A DNA stretch of 6,574 nucleotides from an uncultured Eubacteriales bacterium (lineage in GTDB: Bacteria; Bacillota; Clostridia; Oscillospirales; UBA644). The notes under the pieces were generated by a model. That model saw nothing but the letters and a program-made list of their open reading frames with translations. It did not search any database and was not told the DNA's origin. Positions 5,518 to 6,574 of this stretch are shown one piece after another; the first letter of the stretch is position 1, and each line of letters begins with the position of its first letter. The translations under genes were made by a program, and so were the position numbers. Location: NCBI GenBank assembly GCA_934486965.1, contig CAKSQP010000082.1, forward strand, positions 1-6,574, in the 5' to 3' direction.

Positions 5518-6486
5518 ATGAAACTCGGTGTATTCAACCCTGCGCTTTATGACAGAAATTTTGCCGACGCCTGCAAATTTCTTAAAGATAACGGCGTTAC
5601 CGCGATAGAAATAGGCTGCGGCGGATTTCCCGGAAGGACCCACTGCAATCCGGATATTCTGCTTAACGACGAAAAAGAATATAATAAATTTATGGATACC
5701 ATTAAGGAGAACGGTCTGTTTGTCGGCGCGATAAGCGTCCACGGAAACGCAGTACACCCCGATCCCGAACAGAGAGCTCTGTTTGAGGACCATTTCCGTA
5801 AGGGCATTCTTATGGCTGAAAAAATGGGCGTGGACAGGGTTATTACGTTTTCGGGCTGTCCCGGCGGTTCTAAAGGCGACAAGACCCCGAACTGGGTCAC
5901 CTGCCCCTGGCCTAACGATTTTTCGGAAATTCTCGACTATCAGTGGAATGAAGTTCTTATTCCTTACTGGAAAAAAGCCGTCGCTTTCGCGAAAGAACAC
6001 GGAATAAACAAAATTGCGTTTGAAATGCACCCCGGTTTCTGCGTATATAACCCCGAAACAATGCTTAAACTCCGCGAAGCCGTCGGTCCCGAACTCGGAG
6101 CGAATTTCGACCCGAGCCACCTTATATGGCAGGGAATAGACCCCGTTGCCGCAATCAAAAAACTCGGCGACGCGATCTTCTTCTTCCATGCAAAGGATAC
6201 TAAACTCGACAAATACAATATTGCGGTAAACGGTGTCCTCGATACCAAGAGTTACGATAAAGTCCTCGACCGCTCATGGGTATTCCGCACCGTCGGATAC
6301 GGAAACGATTACGGCTACTGGAAAGATATGATCTCCGCGCTCAAATCCATCGACTACGACTATGTTATCAGCATTGAGCACGAAGACAGCCTTATGACCC
6401 AGAACGAAGGTCTTCTCAAAGCGATTGCTTTCCTTAAAGAGGTTATGACTTTCGACGGCAAGATCACCGACGCATGGTGGATTTGA
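5518..6486 (+). CDS. Sugar phosphate isomerase/epimerase family protein (TIM barrel, xylose isomerase-like)
   Basis: The 322-residue protein belongs to the AP endonuclease 2/xylose isomerase-like TIM-barrel superfamily, whose members isomerise or epimerise sugars or polyols using a divalent metal. Likely strand and active-site motifs, in order, are LGVFNPAL (3-10), AIEIGCGG (29-36, E31), AISVHGN (71-77, H75), VITFSGCPGG (108-117), IAFEMHPG (166-173, E169 and H171), GANFDPSHL (194-202, D198 and H201), FFFHAKD (221-227, H224) and VISIEHED (283-290, E287). E169, D198, H224 and E287 are the best metal-ligand candidates. The start at 5518 has AAAGGA 9 bases upstream and lies downstream of the promoter. 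An upstream in-frame ATG at 5449 lies inside the promoter and is excluded. No transporter, kinase or other sugar gene adjoins it, so the substrate (an inositol-, tagatose- or psicose-like sugar is possible) is unknown. Confidence 0.88.
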   Translation: MKLGVFNPALYDRNFADACKFLKDNGVTAIEIGCGGFPGRTHCNPDILLNDEKEYNKFMDTIKENGLFVGAISVHGNAVHPDPEQRALFEDHFRKGILMAEKMGVDRVITFSGCPGGSKGDKTPNWVTCPWPNDFSEILDYQWNEVLIPYWKKAVAFAKEHGINKIAFEMHPGFCVYNPETMLKLREAVGPELGANFDPSHLIWQGIDPVAAIKKLGDAIFFFHAKDTKLDKYNIAVNGVLDTKSYDKVLDRSWVFRTVGYGNDYGYWKDMISALKSIDYDYVISIEHEDSLMTQNEGLLKAIAFLKEVMTFDGKITDAWWI

Positions 6487-6531
6487 TTTTGCAAAGTTTT
6501 CATAATTTTGTTCAACTATCTTACGAATGTT

Positions 6532-6554
6532 ATGGTATACTTTCCGTATACCAT
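6532..6554. repeat. 9-bp inverted repeat overlapping a promoter
   Basis: ATGGTATAC (6532-6540) and GTATACCAT (6546-6554) are perfect inverted copies around a 5-base spacer. There is no T-run on either side, so it is a poor terminator for the isomerase gene. The left arm contains most of the -10 box of the promoter described here, so the repeat could be an operator or simply chance symmetry. Confidence 0.6.
6533..6541 (+). promoter_or_regulatory. Extended -10 promoter, probably for the tRNA gene at the right edge
   Basis: TGGTATACT forms an extended -10 (TGnTATACT). The best upstream match to a -35 is weak: TTCAAC (6511-6516) at a 19-base spacing. Transcription would start near 6548, about 11 bases before the presumed tRNA 5' end, a leader length common for bacterial tRNA genes. 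Confidence 0.5.
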
Positions 6555-6558
6555 TCAT

Positions 6559-6574
6559 GAAGGCATAGCTCAGC
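6559..6574 (+). tRNA. Probable 5' end of a tRNA gene, cut by the window end
   Basis: The last 16 bases read GAAGGCA-TA-GCTC-AGC. This fits a 7-base acceptor strand, the conserved T8, the purine at 9, GCTC of the D-stem, and the A14-containing start of the D-loop. A promoter with a short leader lies just upstream, in support. Anticodon, T-arm and acceptor partner are all outside the window, so the isotype cannot be given and even the tRNA nature is not proven. Confidence 0.55.

Noticed and set aside
5401..6189. Long minus-strand open frame (262 codons) opposite the isomerase gene
   Set aside because: It lies antisense to a clearly conserved enzyme, runs across its promoter, matches no family I recognise, and its length is explained by codon bias of the real gene.
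6532..6554. Inverted repeat as the terminator of the isomerase gene
   Set aside because: The stem is AT-rich and no T-run follows. It overlaps a good extended -10 element, which explains the sequence better. No other terminator for the isomerase is visible before the window end.
6274..6558. Minus-strand open frame (94 codons) at the right end
   Set aside because: Mostly antisense to the end of the isomerase gene. Its start lies in the tRNA promoter region with no good ribosome binding site.
1..6574. Mobile element, CRISPR array or defence system
   Set aside because: No transposase, integrase, repeat-spacer pattern or defence-related domain appears in any plausible frame, and the genes are consistent in style with a stable chromosome.

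Overview
The window looks like chromosomal DNA from an endospore-forming Firmicute of the class Clostridia, possibly an uncultured gut lineage. The evidence is a spoVACDE operon, a long-form HPF, a Bce-type ABC transporter, strong AGGAGG-type ribosome binding sites, and a sigma-A type promoter. The genus cannot be read from the sequence. Gene density is high, gene order is ordinary, and there are no insertion sequences, phage genes, CRISPR repeats or plasmid functions.

Layout. Positions 35-2832 (+) hold a two-gene operon for a BceAB-type ABC transporter: an ATPase and a 10-helix permease with a large extracytoplasmic domain, overlapping by ATGA. It ends at a hairpin (about 2831-2859) that can terminate transcription from both sides. 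Positions 2858-4684 (-) hold spoVAC-spoVAD-spoVAE, the core of the channel that moves dipicolinic acid (DPA) into the forespore and out at germination. A sigma-G/F-like promoter sits just upstream, pressed against the terminator of the preceding gene. Positions 4782-5306 (-) hold hpf, the ribosome hibernation factor, with its own terminator. A roughly 210-base divergent intergenic region follows, with a near-perfect sigma-A promoter (TTGACA, 17 bases, extended TATACT) for a rightward gene at 5518-6486. That gene encodes a TIM-barrel sugar phosphate isomerase/epimerase-like protein of unknown substrate. At the right edge, an extended -10 promoter buried in a 9-bp inverted repeat precedes what looks like the first 16 bases of a tRNA gene cut by the window end.

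How the genes relate. The two bceA/bceB genes form one transporter and the three spoVA genes form one spore membrane complex. hpf and the isomerase are single-gene units. The links between units are loose (dormancy: spoVA and hpf) and probably reflect packing rather than a shared pathway. I found no convincing undescribed system. The most useful second looks are the compact terminator/promoter junction upstream of spoVAC, the palindromic promoter at the right edge, and the substrate of the isomerase.

The first-listed start codons were revised for spoVAC, spoVAD, hpf and the isomerase on ribosome-binding-site and family-alignment grounds.
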